Shown: positions 26,974 through 36,679, counted from the stretch's first letter. The stretch: 64,000 nt of DNA from Rickettsiales bacterium (GCA_021156175.1 JAJNBL010000007.1:1-64000); one strand, 5' to 3'. Program-made: numbers and translations. The notes: generated from the letters alone by a model not told the origin.

Positions 26974-29373
26974 CTAATTCCTCAGCGGTTTCCCGGTCTC
27001 CAACATATGTTCAATCCGATCCCACGTGCCGCGCTGCTTCACCAGTGTCATGAAGGCCTCGCGTTCTAAATCGAAAATCTGCTGCTCGGTCATCGTTACC
27101 GTCACATCGGTCTTGCCCCCGCTTAATACTTCCGCGAGCGCCTTGGAAACCACCTCATCATACGGAGTCGCTTTGCCACTCTTCACGAAATCATTGATCC
27201 CCATATAGAGCGCCGCGCGCGCTGTACGTCCGGGAAGGCGCAGCGTTTGCGGCTCTGGCGGCGTATAGCCATTCACCAGCGACAAGCAGAGTTCCTTCGC
27301 ATCCGGCAGCAGGCGCGCACGATTCATCGTGATTCGGCTTTTATCGTTTAAGATCAGCATGTCTTTTGCTTCTTCCGCTGATTTTGCGACCTTCGCAAGA
27401 CCTACTTGCATAAACACATCGCGGATTGCAGGCATGGTGTTGAGCATTTTGACCGGCGATAACCAATCAAACGCACGTCCCACGGCCGCTAAGCCACCGG
27501 CAGCTTTACGCTTCGCCATATGACGGATCAGCATTTCTTTACATCCGCCCCAGCCAGGAATCACACCCACGCCAACTTCCACGAGTCCCGTATAGGTCTC
27601 AACATGCGCTTGGACGGCATCCGAATGTAAGAGCACCTCGCACCCACCACCGAGCGCCATACCACTCACGGCGGTCACGACAGGGAAGGGAGCGTATTTC
27701 AAATGCATATAGGCCTGCTGACCTTTTTCCACCATCTCTTCGATCATCTTCCAGGAAGCAGTATTCGCGGCAAACAGCGCAAAGCCTAAATTCGCACCCA
27801 CGCAGAAATTTTCCGCATCATTGGCAATCACCAAACCTTTATATCCGCCCTTCACGATCTCAATGGATTTCTCAATCATCTCGAGCGTATAAAGATCCAC
27901 GGAATTCATTTTCGAGGTATATTCCAGGCATGCGATCCCATCACCAATATCCCACAAACGCGCAGAGGCATTCTTCGCAATTGGCTTCTTGCCGCGCGTA
28001 ATATCGGCGAGGAAATACATATCCTTGGTAATCAGAATGTCGCGATATCCGCCGAGCAAATTCATCACGCGGCGCGCATTAGGCTCATCTTTATAAAATG
28101 TCCCGTCCCCAACCGCACTCAAGATCCCCGGAATCGCCTGGCCGGATTTTTTCAATTCTTCCGCCAGCCATTTTGCACCACATTGTTCCGGGGTGCCAAG
28201 CCTGTCGATCAGCTCAAACGGCCCGTATTTCCAATTATACCCCCATTTCATCGCATTATCGACGGCCAAAATATCGTCCGACATTTCCGGCACCAGCGAT
28301 GCAACATAGCCAAGGAGTTTGATCAATACGGATTTGGCATACTGTCCGCCGCGATCAGGATGTTCAACAAGCGCTCGTAAACCACCTTTCGCCGCTTCTA
28401 CGCTATCAAGTGCTGGTTTCTTTTCCGCTGTACGATATTCGCCGGACTTTAAGCAAATCGCTTCTTTGACTTTCCCGCCATTGTCTTTATTGACGCGATA
28501 GAATCCGCCTTTGCCTTTCCTGCCCGTATAACCATCGGCAATCATCTTCTTAATGAGATCAGGCTCATTGTAGGTCTTGCGGAAGGCATCTTCCGAAGGC
28601 AGATAATCCAGGAAGGATTTCGCAATCAGCGGCATCAAATCAATACCGATCAAATCCATCAGGCCAAACACACCGGTCTTCGGAACCCCAATCGGGCGGC
28701 CCATTAGCGCATCCGCTTCTTCGACCGTCAAGCCCAGATGCATTGCTTCTTGCAGAGCCACAATCAGCCAATACACCCCAATGCGGTTGGCGATAAATCC
28801 AGGCGTATCGTTACACGGCACCATACCTTTACCCAAACGCTTATCCACAAATGCGGAGATAGTGCTAATCGCATCTTTACGCGTGTCTTGCGAGGTCACC
28901 AATTCCAGCAATCGCATATAGCGCGGCGGGTTGAAGAAGTGCGTAATCATGAAATCTTTTTTGAAGCTCTCCGGCATGGTTTTCGTGAGTTCATGCAAGG
29001 GGAGTGTGGAGGTGTTCGACGAAACGATTGAGCCTTTCTTGCGATGCTTTTCGATTTTCGCATAGACATCATGCTTCACATCGATGCGCTCGAGCACGAC
29101 TTCGATAATCCAATCCATCTCGCCTAGTTTGTCGAGATCGGTCTCCATATTCGCAGGCGTAATCAGCTTTGCTTTGTTCTTATGCGTAAACGGTGCTGGA
29201 TCCATTTCAAGCAATTTCTCAATCGCCTGTTCAGCCAGGATATTTTTGCTGGTTGCGTCTTTTGGGACAATATCCATCAGCATTACCGGGAATCCCGCAT
29301 TGGCGATATGCGCTGCGATACTTCCGCCCATTACGCCCGACCCAATCACTGCTATTTTCTGGATGTCTGTCAT
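26974..29373 (-). CDS. 3-hydroxyacyl-CoA dehydrogenase / enoyl-CoA hydratase, FadN-like fusion
   Basis: A protein of 799 aa with two catalytic parts. The N-terminal NAD-dependent 3-hydroxyacyl-CoA dehydrogenase (Rossmann motif VIGSGVMGGSIAAHIANAG near residue 9, catalytic His region ITHFFNPPRYMRLLELV) is followed by its C-terminal dimerisation domains. The crotonase-like hydratase domain starts at about residue 480 (VIANDAENFCVGANLG, then VSGMALGGGCEVLLHSD). This order, dehydrogenase first, is that of FadN/FadB-like proteins in Bacillus and alphaproteobacteria, opposite to E. coli FadB/FadJ. It catalyses the hydration and second oxidation of beta-oxidation. The ATG is at 29373. Confidence 0.92.
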   Translation of the reverse strand: MTDIQKIAVIGSGVMGGSIAAHIANAGFPVMLMDIVPKDATSKNILAEQAIEKLLEMDPAPFTHKNKAKLITPANMETDLDKLGEMDWIIEVVLERIDVKHDVYAKIEKHRKKGSIVSSNTSTLPLHELTKTMPESFKKDFMITHFFNPPRYMRLLELVTSQDTRKDAISTISAFVDKRLGKGMVPCNDTPGFIANRIGVYWLIVALQEAMHLGLTVEEADALMGRPIGVPKTGVFGLMDLIGIDLMPLIAKSFLDYLPSEDAFRKTYNEPDLIKKMIADGYTGRKGKGGFYRVNKDNGGKVKEAICLKSGEYRTAEKKPALDSVEAAKGGLRALVEHPDRGGQYAKSVLIKLLGYVASLVPEMSDDILAVDNAMKWGYNWKYGPFELIDRLGTPEQCGAKWLAEELKKSGQAIPGILSAVGDGTFYKDEPNARRVMNLLGGYRDILITKDMYFLADITRGKKPIAKNASARLWDIGDGIACLEYTSKMNSVDLYTLEMIEKSIEIVKGGYKGLVIANDAENFCVGANLGFALFAANTASWKMIEEMVEKGQQAYMHLKYAPFPVVTAVSGMALGGGCEVLLHSDAVQAHVETYTGLVEVGVGVIPGWGGCKEMLIRHMAKRKAAGGLAAVGRAFDWLSPVKMLNTMPAIRDVFMQVGLAKVAKSAEEAKDMLILNDKSRITMNRARLLPDAKELCLSLVNGYTPPEPQTLRLPGRTARAALYMGINDFVKSGKATPYDEVVSKALAEVLSGGKTDVTVTMTEQQIFDLEREAFMTLVKQRGTWDRIEHMLETGKPLRN

Positions 29374-29391
29374 GTGTTTTCCTTTAAAACT

Positions 29392-29424
29392 GTCATCCCG
29401 CTCAGCGAAGCGCGTGCCGGGATC
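29392..29424. repeat. REP-like element between thiolase and hydroxyacyl-CoA dehydrogenase genes
   Basis: GTCATCCCGCTCAGCGAAGC (29392 onward) continuing to GCCGGGATC at 29424. The outer arms GATCCCGG/CCGGGATC-type and inner GC-rich bases pair. It lies in the 57-bp gap between two genes of the same operon, a typical REP location. Confidence 0.6.
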
Positions 29425-29430
29425 TAATCC

Positions 29431-30567
29431 TTAAATGCGTTCCAAAATTGTCGCAATCCCTTGCCCACCGCCGATACATTGCGTGGAGAGGGCATATTTC
29501 GCGTCTTCACGTTTTAAGAGTGCAGCCGCCTTTCCGGTAATCCTCGCACCGGTCGCACCGAGCGGATGGCCAAGCGCAATTGCACCGCCATCGAGGTTAA
29601 TTTTTTTGATATCGATTTTGAGTTCTTCGATGCATGACAGTGCCTGTACGGAGAACGCTTCATTCAGCTCGAAAATATCAATGTCGGAAATTTGTAAGCC
29701 TGCGCGTGCGAGCGCTTTCTTGGTGGAAGCCACGGGGCCAATGCCCATAATTCCAGGCTCACAGCCCGATATCGCAAAGCTTTTAATCCGCGCTAACTTC
29801 GGCAAACCATGTTTATCCGCATAGCTTTCTGAGCATACCAACACCGCCGAAGCGCCATCGGTGAGTGGTGAAGACGTCGCAGCAGTAACCGTGCCATTTT
29901 GCTCGAATGCAGGCTCGAGATTTGCCATCGAGGTTGCATTGGCATCGGCGCGGACGCATCCGTCTTGATCAACCGTTTTGCCCGCATCCGAAATGGCGAT
30001 GATTTCTTCTTTCAATTTTCCGGCTTGGATAGCAGCAGCGGCTTTTTTATGGCTCTCCACTGCAAAAGCTTCCTGGTCTTTCCGAGAAATTTTATATTTA
30101 CGCGCTAAATTCTCAGCGGTAATTCCCATAGAGATATACGCATCCGGGAAGCGCTCAAACAATCCTGGATGGGGCAGGGGATTAAAGCCTCCCATCGGGA
30201 TACGCGTCATCGATTCCACGCCCGCGCAGATAAACACTTCACCCGCGCCATGGGCAATCATCCCAGCCGCATTATGAATCGATTGCATCGAAGAGCCGCA
30301 GAACCGGTTGATCGTGCATCCGCCAATCGTTTTAGGTAAATCCGCGAGCAACACTGCCAGCCGCGCTACGTTTAAGCCCTGCTCCCCTTCCGGGAAGGCG
30401 CAGCCAAGAATCACATCTTCGATATCATCCGCATTCACTTTCGTCTTTGCGATCAATCCTTTCAAGACTTGTGCGAGAATCTCATCCGGCCGAATTTTGG
30501 CGAGTTCGCCCTTATTGGCGGGAGTGAAGGGAGAGCGAACGTATCCGGCAATTACAGCATGCGTCAT
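29431..30567 (-). CDS. Acetyl-CoA acyltransferase (thiolase)
   Basis: The last step of beta-oxidation, thiolytic cleavage of 3-ketoacyl-CoA. 378 aa. Nucleophilic Cys90 is in INRFCGSSMQSIH, the His motif is GGAIALGHPLGATGAR, and the second catalytic Cys is in CIGGGQGIATI. ATG at 30567. It lies 49 nt after the acyl-CoA ligase stop and upstream of the FadN-like gene. Placement in a fatty-acid cluster favours a FadA-like degradative thiolase over a biosynthetic acetoacetyl-CoA thiolase. Confidence 0.93.
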   Translation of the reverse strand: MTHAVIAGYVRSPFTPANKGELAKIRPDEILAQVLKGLIAKTKVNADDIEDVILGCAFPEGEQGLNVARLAVLLADLPKTIGGCTINRFCGSSMQSIHNAAGMIAHGAGEVFICAGVESMTRIPMGGFNPLPHPGLFERFPDAYISMGITAENLARKYKISRKDQEAFAVESHKKAAAAIQAGKLKEEIIAISDAGKTVDQDGCVRADANATSMANLEPAFEQNGTVTAATSSPLTDGASAVLVCSESYADKHGLPKLARIKSFAISGCEPGIMGIGPVASTKKALARAGLQISDIDIFELNEAFSVQALSCIEELKIDIKKINLDGGAIALGHPLGATGARITGKAAALLKREDAKYALSTQCIGGGQGIATILERI

Positions 30568-30616
30568 AAAGGTCCTTTTTCAATCTCTATATTTATCCTA
30601 TCGCGATTCCCATTGC

Positions 30617-32338
30617 TTATGCAAGCGGGTTCATCGTTTGTTCTCGTAATGCTTTTCGATCCACTTTCCCGATCATGGTTTTTGGCAACTCGTCGCGGAA
30701 TTCGATCTGTCCGGGTAAGTACATCTTTGCTAACTTACCGCTTAAGAATTTTTGTAAGTCTTCTGCGCTGATACTCATATCCGTTTTGCAGGTGATGAAT
30801 GCTTTGGGTATCTCGCCTTTATAGGGATCCGCAATGCCAATGACGGCAGCTTCTTTCACCGCGCTATGTTCCATAATCGCATCTTCAAGATTGCGCGGAT
30901 AAATATTAAACCCGCCACAGATGATCATGTCTTTCAAGCGATCAACAATATGCACATAACCGTCTTTATCAATAAAACCGATATCGCCGGTATGGAGGCG
31001 GCCTTCGATAATGGGGCTGTCCATTCCTTCTTTCGGATTCCAATAACCCGCCATGACTTGTGGGCCGGAAATACACACCTCGCCCGTTTCTCCTAACGGT
31101 AACATTTTTTCTTTATCCTTAAGGTCAGAAATTTCTACCGTGACCTGAGGAAGCGGAATGCCGATGGATCCTGCACGATTTTCAGCGAATAACGGATTGA
31201 GCGTTGCAACGGGAGAATTTTCCGTCAATCCATATCCTTCCACGACGGGAGATTTTGTGAGCGCTTCAAATCCCGCTTTCACCGCAGGTGGCAAACCCGC
31301 GCCGCCCGTGACAGTAAGCGCCAGCGAAGTAAGATCATATTTCGCGATATCCGGATGGTTATTAAATGCCACCAGCATGGTTGGGACCGCCGCAAAAATC
31401 GAAGGCTTTTTCTTCGCGATATCTTTTAAAACCGCTTCCACATCGAATTTCGGATGCAGCAACAACGTCATCCCTTTGATAAGCCCGATATTCATATTGG
31501 CCGTCATCGCGAACACATGGAAGAACGGGAGCACCGCCAGCATTGTATGCTTTCCATCTTCAATCGGATAAAGCGCTGCTCGGCATTGCGTCATGTTGGC
31601 ATAGAGATTGTAATGCGTGAGGATGGCGCCTTTTGGAGTGCCCGTCGTGCCGCCACTATATTGCAGGAGCGCAACATCGATTAGCGGATCCAGATGCACT
31701 GGCGTATATTTTCCGTCATTCGCAAGTAACGTATCCCAGGCGATATTCACCCTGCCATAAGAAATTGCAGAGGCAATCACATCCCGTTTTAAAATCGGGA
31801 ACAGGAAGTTTTTAGGGAAGGGGAGGGACTTCTCAAACGGTGCTATGATAATTTTTTGCAACGGCGTGGTATTTAATAACTTTGCGACTTTGCCATGAAG
31901 CGCTTGCAGATTCAGGGTCACAATAATTTGCGTATCGGAATCTTCAATCTGGTGCTGAAGTTCCCGTACCGTATAAAGCGGATTGATGTTCACCACCGTC
32001 CCGCCGGCTTTGAGGATCGCAAAATAGGCGATGATATAATACGGGCAATTGGGCAGCATCAGCCCGACTTTAACCCCGCGTTTAACGCCAATCTCCTGTA
32101 ATCCCTTGGTAAGTTGAGCCACTTGTTGCCCGAGTTCGGCATAACGCATGGTTTTGCCTAAAAAATCAATAGCGATGCGAGTGGGATAAGTTCTGACGGC
32201 TTCATCGAGCACGGCATAAAGCGGTTCCACAGGGATATCCATATCCCAACGGATCTTTCCGCCCGTATTAGCATAGATATCACGCCAAGGATGCGTTGCT
32301 TGCTCAGCAGTAGGTTCTTTTTTCTTTCGAGGCGCCAT
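30617..32338 (-). CDS. fadD: Long-chain fatty acid-CoA ligase
   Basis: An AMP-forming acyl-CoA synthetase of 573 aa that activates fatty acids for the following enzymes. Motifs: P-loop YSGGTTGTPKGAILTHYN, the adenylate motif VEGYGLTENSPVATLNP, the hinge TGDIGFIDKDGYVHIVDRLK, and the C-terminal catalytic lysine in LPKTMIGKVDRKALRE. Rather than being membrane-spanning, it is likely a peripheral inner-membrane enzyme. ATG at 32338. First gene of the minus-strand beta-oxidation cluster; its promoter must lie in 32339-32450. Confidence 0.92.
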   Translation of the reverse strand: MAPRKKKEPTAEQATHPWRDIYANTGGKIRWDMDIPVEPLYAVLDEAVRTYPTRIAIDFLGKTMRYAELGQQVAQLTKGLQEIGVKRGVKVGLMLPNCPYYIIAYFAILKAGGTVVNINPLYTVRELQHQIEDSDTQIIVTLNLQALHGKVAKLLNTTPLQKIIIAPFEKSLPFPKNFLFPILKRDVIASAISYGRVNIAWDTLLANDGKYTPVHLDPLIDVALLQYSGGTTGTPKGAILTHYNLYANMTQCRAALYPIEDGKHTMLAVLPFFHVFAMTANMNIGLIKGMTLLLHPKFDVEAVLKDIAKKKPSIFAAVPTMLVAFNNHPDIAKYDLTSLALTVTGGAGLPPAVKAGFEALTKSPVVEGYGLTENSPVATLNPLFAENRAGSIGIPLPQVTVEISDLKDKEKMLPLGETGEVCISGPQVMAGYWNPKEGMDSPIIEGRLHTGDIGFIDKDGYVHIVDRLKDMIICGGFNIYPRNLEDAIMEHSAVKEAAVIGIADPYKGEIPKAFITCKTDMSISAEDLQKFLSGKLAKMYLPGQIEFRDELPKTMIGKVDRKALREQTMNPLA

Positions 32339-32446
32339 AAGTCCTTAATATAATACTCCGTACTGACTCTACGATGGAACCGTTAAAGCAATATTAATAT
32401 CTCCTAATTCCAACTAGAAGTGCGACTAGATCGTCAGGTTCGGATG

Positions 32447-32455
32447 TGCTATAAT
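32447..32455 (+). promoter_or_regulatory. Extended -10 promoter of the small gene at 32478
   Basis: TGCTATAAT (32447-32455) is a perfect extended -10 element (TGn plus TATAAT). No good -35 is present at 17 bp, as is common with extended -10 promoters. A ribosome-binding site GGAG follows at about 32466, then the ATG at 32478, giving a very short leader. Confidence 0.55.
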
Positions 32456-32477
32456 TAAGGTATATGGAGAAAACACG

Positions 32478-32864
32478 ATGTCATTAACCGGTGCGAGCCT
32501 TTCAACAACGGCACTTTCGGCTTATACTGCCCGCCTTGGGGTGGTATCAGGCTTAAGAGGAGATCCGTTCTCGCTGCAATCCTTTGATACGAGAGGGCTG
32601 CTGCAATCGGTATCCTCTGCAAAGACTTCCGCAGCGGGATTAACGCTAGAGGAAGGGGATTTGGAGAAGATCCTCGCTGCTCTTCCATCGAACACCGGAG
32701 GCAATCTCCTTAAAGATCTCGATACGGTAATGGCGCTGGCGTCAACCCCTGTGACTTCAAATAATCTCTTTTCGCCATTCTCAGTTGAACTGGCGACGTT
32801 TCTCTACAAAAATCCTGCCTATGCTAGCTTGGCGCAGAACCCTGCGCTCTCACTTTTGGCATAA
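32478..32864 (+). CDS. Small unknown protein
   Basis: A protein of 128 aa with no recognised family. It is rich in Ser, Leu, Ala and Thr, with no signal peptide and no clear transmembrane helix. Support for a real gene: an extended -10 promoter, a good ribosome-binding site (GGAG) 8-9 nt before the ATG, and location in an otherwise empty gap between the divergent fadD and the next plus-strand gene. It ends FLYKNPAYASLAQNPALSLLA-like with a repeated NPA pattern. Could be a secreted or regulatory small protein; nothing more can be said. Confidence 0.6.
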   Translation: MSLTGASLSTTALSAYTARLGVVSGLRGDPFSLQSFDTRGLLQSVSSAKTSAAGLTLEEGDLEKILAALPSNTGGNLLKDLDTVMALASTPVTSNNLFSPFSVELATFLYKNPAYASLAQNPALSLLA

Positions 32865-32989
32865 AACCCCTGGAAATCTCTGGAATTAACAAAATTCCTT
32901 TGCAAAAACATTGATTTTCCCTTATAAAGAGCGGCAATGGAAGTTCGGCATCTTTTGGTTGCATCCTGTATATTATCATTAATATTAAA

Positions 32990-33018
32990 TTGTATAGAAT
33001 CTCAAATTCTGCTATATA
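32990..33018 (+). promoter_or_regulatory. Promoter with palindromic spacer for the 33079 gene
   Basis: TTGTAT (32990-32995) and TATATA (33013-33018) are spaced by 17 bp, and TGC before the -10 makes it extended. The spacer contains the perfect arms AGAAT and ATTCT (32996-33010) around CTCAA, suggesting an operator between -35 and -10. The rest of 32865-32989 is AT-rich with nothing else recognised. Confidence 0.5.
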
Positions 33019-33078
33019 CTTTCCCGACGGGCGTATGAGCATGTGAATAGGGATATAGAGTTCAGGGAGAAGAATTAT

Positions 33079-34677
33079 ATGTCTAAAAAGAAAAAAATAT
33101 CCGTTATACTCAATAATCGACAGCAAGACGACTTGGAAGGGCAATCGTCTGATACATCCGTATCTCGTTCCAATTCACAAACAGATTCAGATTCAGATTC
33201 AGGTAAATACTCATCAGGAAGATCTTCTCCAAGTATCTCCTCTGAAGAAGGAACGTCTTCTGGCACCCCTCCTGAAAAAGCAGGTGTGCAATACAGTGAA
33301 GAGCATAAGCGGCAACACTCTAAAGACAGTATTATCCATTCCTATAACCACTATGACGGTTATCGTGCACGTTTCGGTGAAGACCCTATTCCTGTGACGA
33401 AGGCGGAAGAGGAGCTTGCAGAGTGGGTTTGGAAAGAGCTTTTCGAAAATTATGAGCTGCAGCATAACAAAGATAAAAAACAGAAAGTAATACGATTGGA
33501 TTTTGGGTCATATGACCGCGAACGCCAAGGTTATCTGTACCAGCGTCAGGCTTGGGATGCCCTTAAAAATGGTAAGGCCCAAAAGATCACCGAAATTGCT
33601 TATGATGTGGCGAATAAGCCTTTAGAGGTGGCCAGTGCTTCCCTTAAGAAGCAGCATAAGGTTCTGAAAGGGGCACCTAAATATAACAACCAGGATTATA
33701 GTCAAAAGTGGCAGAATCTAGTGAAACCCCTTAACCGTTTTGGGCAATTTCATGCGAAAAGAAGTAAGACTACGGGTGACGGGTATGGTGTAGAAAAGGG
33801 GGAAGGCTTTTCACGGCGTGACAAGTACCCTTTGGTACCCACTTATCATGCAAAAACACTTGTTAATGAGCAACATACCTACGGTGTCAAATTTGTTATT
33901 GCCCAACCTGAGAACGGGCGGGCGTATTTAGAGCAGTTCTTTGGGCGTAAACGTGTAGATATTTTAGCCAATAACTTTGGCCCACTTGCACATATTCCTA
34001 CCAGAAAAGATCGGATGGAGACGGTAAAGACGTGGGGGAAAATAACGCAAGGAATTGTCTACGGTACCTTCCCCGGCGAAGGGGGATTTCGTGAGCACCG
34101 GGAGTATTTTGAAAAGCTTCGGGAAAATAATAAGGGCTATAAATTTGCAACAGAGGAACGTGATATATACTACCATAAAGCACTTGAGGATATTGAGATT
34201 GTGCTAGCAGACGGGCCATTGACAGTAAAAAAGGGAGAGACTGTACCGGTAAAGGTCCTAGAAGAAATGTTGCAGACAGAAGAATTCAACAAGCTCATCA
34301 ATGACGGTAAGCTTATTGAAATGTATTACCATATATTCAACGTAGAAGAATTGCGAGAAATACAAAAAGAAATACAGGCAGGTATGGCGGAGGCCAATCC
34401 ATTCACCGCAAGCCTTATTGATCCGCGTACTATTGCGCCGCAGCCTCCTATTGCTATTTCGACGATTAAACATCCTTCCGAACTTGTAAAGAACAGGGAA
34501 GAAGATAATAAAGATTACGATCTTGTAAAATCAGGAAAAGCGCCATTGGGAAATGCATGGTATTTAGCAATGGTGGTTAAGAATCCTTATACTCGCAAAG
34601 AACAAGCGGTGGGAGGAAACTTAGTTAATCTAATGAATTCAAATCCTTCAAAACATCCTAGTAATGAAAGATACTAA
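33079..34677 (+). CDS. Unknown protein with Ser/Asp-rich N-terminus, putative effector
   Basis: A protein of 532 aa from the ATG at 33079, chosen because AGGGAGA lies about 8 nt upstream; the open frame reaches a GTG at 33043. Residues about 20-75 are disordered and rich in Ser, Asp and Glu (SRSNSQTDSDSDSGKYSSGR). The rest is charged, mixed helical sequence with many Lys, Glu, Tyr and Asn and no known motif. No signal peptide or transmembrane segment. Its own regulated promoter and the charged composition resemble secreted effectors of intracellular bacteria, but there is no direct proof of secretion. No paralogue seen in the window. Confidence 0.6.
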   Translation: MSKKKKISVILNNRQQDDLEGQSSDTSVSRSNSQTDSDSDSGKYSSGRSSPSISSEEGTSSGTPPEKAGVQYSEEHKRQHSKDSIIHSYNHYDGYRARFGEDPIPVTKAEEELAEWVWKELFENYELQHNKDKKQKVIRLDFGSYDRERQGYLYQRQAWDALKNGKAQKITEIAYDVANKPLEVASASLKKQHKVLKGAPKYNNQDYSQKWQNLVKPLNRFGQFHAKRSKTTGDGYGVEKGEGFSRRDKYPLVPTYHAKTLVNEQHTYGVKFVIAQPENGRAYLEQFFGRKRVDILANNFGPLAHIPTRKDRMETVKTWGKITQGIVYGTFPGEGGFREHREYFEKLRENNKGYKFATEERDIYYHKALEDIEIVLADGPLTVKKGETVPVKVLEEMLQTEEFNKLINDGKLIEMYYHIFNVEELREIQKEIQAGMAEANPFTASLIDPRTIAPQPPIAISTIKHPSELVKNREEDNKDYDLVKSGKAPLGNAWYLAMVVKNPYTRKEQAVGGNLVNLMNSNPSKHPSNERY

Positions 34678-34770
34678 AGTAAATTTGCTCATCTATTGCT
34701 ATTGCAATGCCAGCATAGTATAACCAAGCAGGGAACTATTTAGCACGCATACATAAGGTGTTATACGTCC

Positions 34771-36666
34771 ATGATTCGTCCTAAGGCTTTTTCACTGTCT
34801 CGGGATTTCTTCCGCTTTGCGGTCGTGATTGTCGTGGTAGTCCTTGCGGTATCCGGAGGATTAACCTGGTCAATGTACCGCTCTTTGATCAATGAGCGCA
34901 TATTCCGTTACGAAAATGAATCCATCCGTGTGGTAGAAGGGGTAGAAGAAGCTTTTAGCTATGTAGAAAGCTTCTTTAGCTATATTGGAGAGAAAGTCGA
35001 GCGTGAAGGCACCGGAAGGCCTTCTGCGGTGGCTGAAATCCTCCAAGAAACCGTTAAAGTCAGCAAGATCAATCAACCTATTTTCACCTGGACATTCTTT
35101 GATTTCGTAAATCCGAAAGGCCGCGTCGTTGCCAGCAGTACGCAAGGGGTGCTGGATCAGGAGGTCTTTGTTGATCCTAAAAAACGCGCCTGGATGATTG
35201 ATGCGCCTCAGAATCCTAGAAAAATGTATCTTTCCTGGCCGGATATTGGGGTTATCAGTGGAGAGATGATTATTCCCGCAGGCTATGGAGTGATCAATGC
35301 GAAGGGAGAATATCTTGGTGCCATCTCGATGGGCTTTAATATCAATAAACTCCGCCGGAAATTAGGATCAATAATAGCGCCAACCACCAGCTTTGCGGTA
35401 TTTGATAAAAATTTCCAACCCGTGATGCAATCGCTGGATATGCAGGCAACCAACATCACTCCGCTTGGAAAGATTGCTAAAGCGGCACTAGGTACGGTTC
35501 AGGAAAAAACAGGAAAAATAGAGAAGCCGATTATATATAAAGGATTTGTATTTGGTGGTTATGGTGTTGTGGGACGCTATGGATATACCATTCTGGTCGG
35601 TGAGAACGAGATGGTACTCCAGGCGGATTTTGAGCAACGTATTTACCCGCTGCTCATGGTGATAGCCTCTTTGGCGATTTTCTTCATCGTCCTTCTGTAT
35701 TTCTTCCAGCGGATTGTGGTGGCGCCGGTTGTAAAACTTTCCGATACGGCTGATCAGATTGCAGCCAAGGAACAGAACATTATCTTCCCGCGAGGGAATT
35801 CTTATGAGGTTAATAACCTCGTCCGCGCCTTGATGAATGTCCGCCGTTCTTTCAATCGGGAAGAACAATTAAAGCGCAGGTTGGAGGTTGCCTCTGTGCG
35901 TGCCAACGAAGCCAACCAGGCAAAATCACGTTTCCTTGCGAATATGAGCCATGAATTACGTACACCGCTTGGCGCAATCATGGGCTTCTCCGAGCTTATG
36001 CAGCTTGAACGCCACGGAGAGCTCAACAAGGACCAGCGGAGTTTTGTCGATACCATCCATCACTCTGCTAAGCATCTTTTAGAGCTGATTAATACCATTC
36101 TTAATCTGTCGAAGGTCGAGGCAGGCAAGGAAGAATTGATCGAAAGCGATTTTGACCTTGGCAGAGTCCTCTTAAGCTGTAAGCAGTTTGTGGCGGAAGC
36201 GGCAAGTCGTCGGGGGATCGCACTTTCGTTGGAGTTGGAGCCCTGCATGTGCTTATATGCCGATAAGATCAAAATCAAACAAATCATCATCAACCTCTTG
36301 TCCAATTCGGTGAAATTTACCGATGAAGGAGGAATGGTGACGGTCACGGCCCATATATTGGATGGGAAAATAGTGATTCAGGTGCAGGATACCGGGATCG
36401 GTATCCGTCAGGAAGATATCGGTCGGATCATGGATGAATTCGGCCAAGCCGGTGACGCTTATACTCGAAAACCCCAACAAGGAACCGGGCTTGGGCTTTC
36501 TATTGTGAAAAAATATTCAGAACTACACGATGCGGTATTTACGCTTCACAGCCAGCTTGGTCGCGGGACAACCACCAAAATTGTATTCCCTAAAACGCGT
36601 ACCCGAACGATTAAAGGCATGAAGCATACAGACGGCACGTGCATAGAAGAGCATGAGAGCTACTAG
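34771..36666 (+). CDS. Sensor histidine kinase, PleC/DivJ-type HisKA
   Basis: A 631-aa inner-membrane kinase. TM1 is at about 13-33, a periplasmic sensor region at 35-290 probably of Cache type (YLSWPDIGVISGEMIIPAGY), and TM2 at about 291-311 followed by a HAMP-like linker. The HisKA domain carries the phospho-acceptor His394 in NMSHELRTPLGAIMGFSELM. The HATPase domain shows NLLSNSVKFTDEGG at about 507, DTGIGI, and GTGLGLSIVKK at about 571. HisKA wording resembles PleC/DivJ kinases that act in the alphaproteobacterial DivK-CckA-CtrA network; ctrA lies 8 kb away. No adjacent response regulator. The ATG is at 34771. Confidence 0.88.
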   Translation: MIRPKAFSLSRDFFRFAVVIVVVVLAVSGGLTWSMYRSLINERIFRYENESIRVVEGVEEAFSYVESFFSYIGEKVEREGTGRPSAVAEILQETVKVSKINQPIFTWTFFDFVNPKGRVVASSTQGVLDQEVFVDPKKRAWMIDAPQNPRKMYLSWPDIGVISGEMIIPAGYGVINAKGEYLGAISMGFNINKLRRKLGSIIAPTTSFAVFDKNFQPVMQSLDMQATNITPLGKIAKAALGTVQEKTGKIEKPIIYKGFVFGGYGVVGRYGYTILVGENEMVLQADFEQRIYPLLMVIASLAIFFIVLLYFFQRIVVAPVVKLSDTADQIAAKEQNIIFPRGNSYEVNNLVRALMNVRRSFNREEQLKRRLEVASVRANEANQAKSRFLANMSHELRTPLGAIMGFSELMQLERHGELNKDQRSFVDTIHHSAKHLLELINTILNLSKVEAGKEELIESDFDLGRVLLSCKQFVAEAASRRGIALSLELEPCMCLYADKIKIKQIIINLLSNSVKFTDEGGMVTVTAHILDGKIVIQVQDTGIGIRQEDIGRIMDEFGQAGDAYTRKPQQGTGLGLSIVKKYSELHDAVFTLHSQLGRGTTTKIVFPKTRTRTIKGMKHTDGTCIEEHESY

Positions 36667-36679
36667 TACTTAGCTCTTA

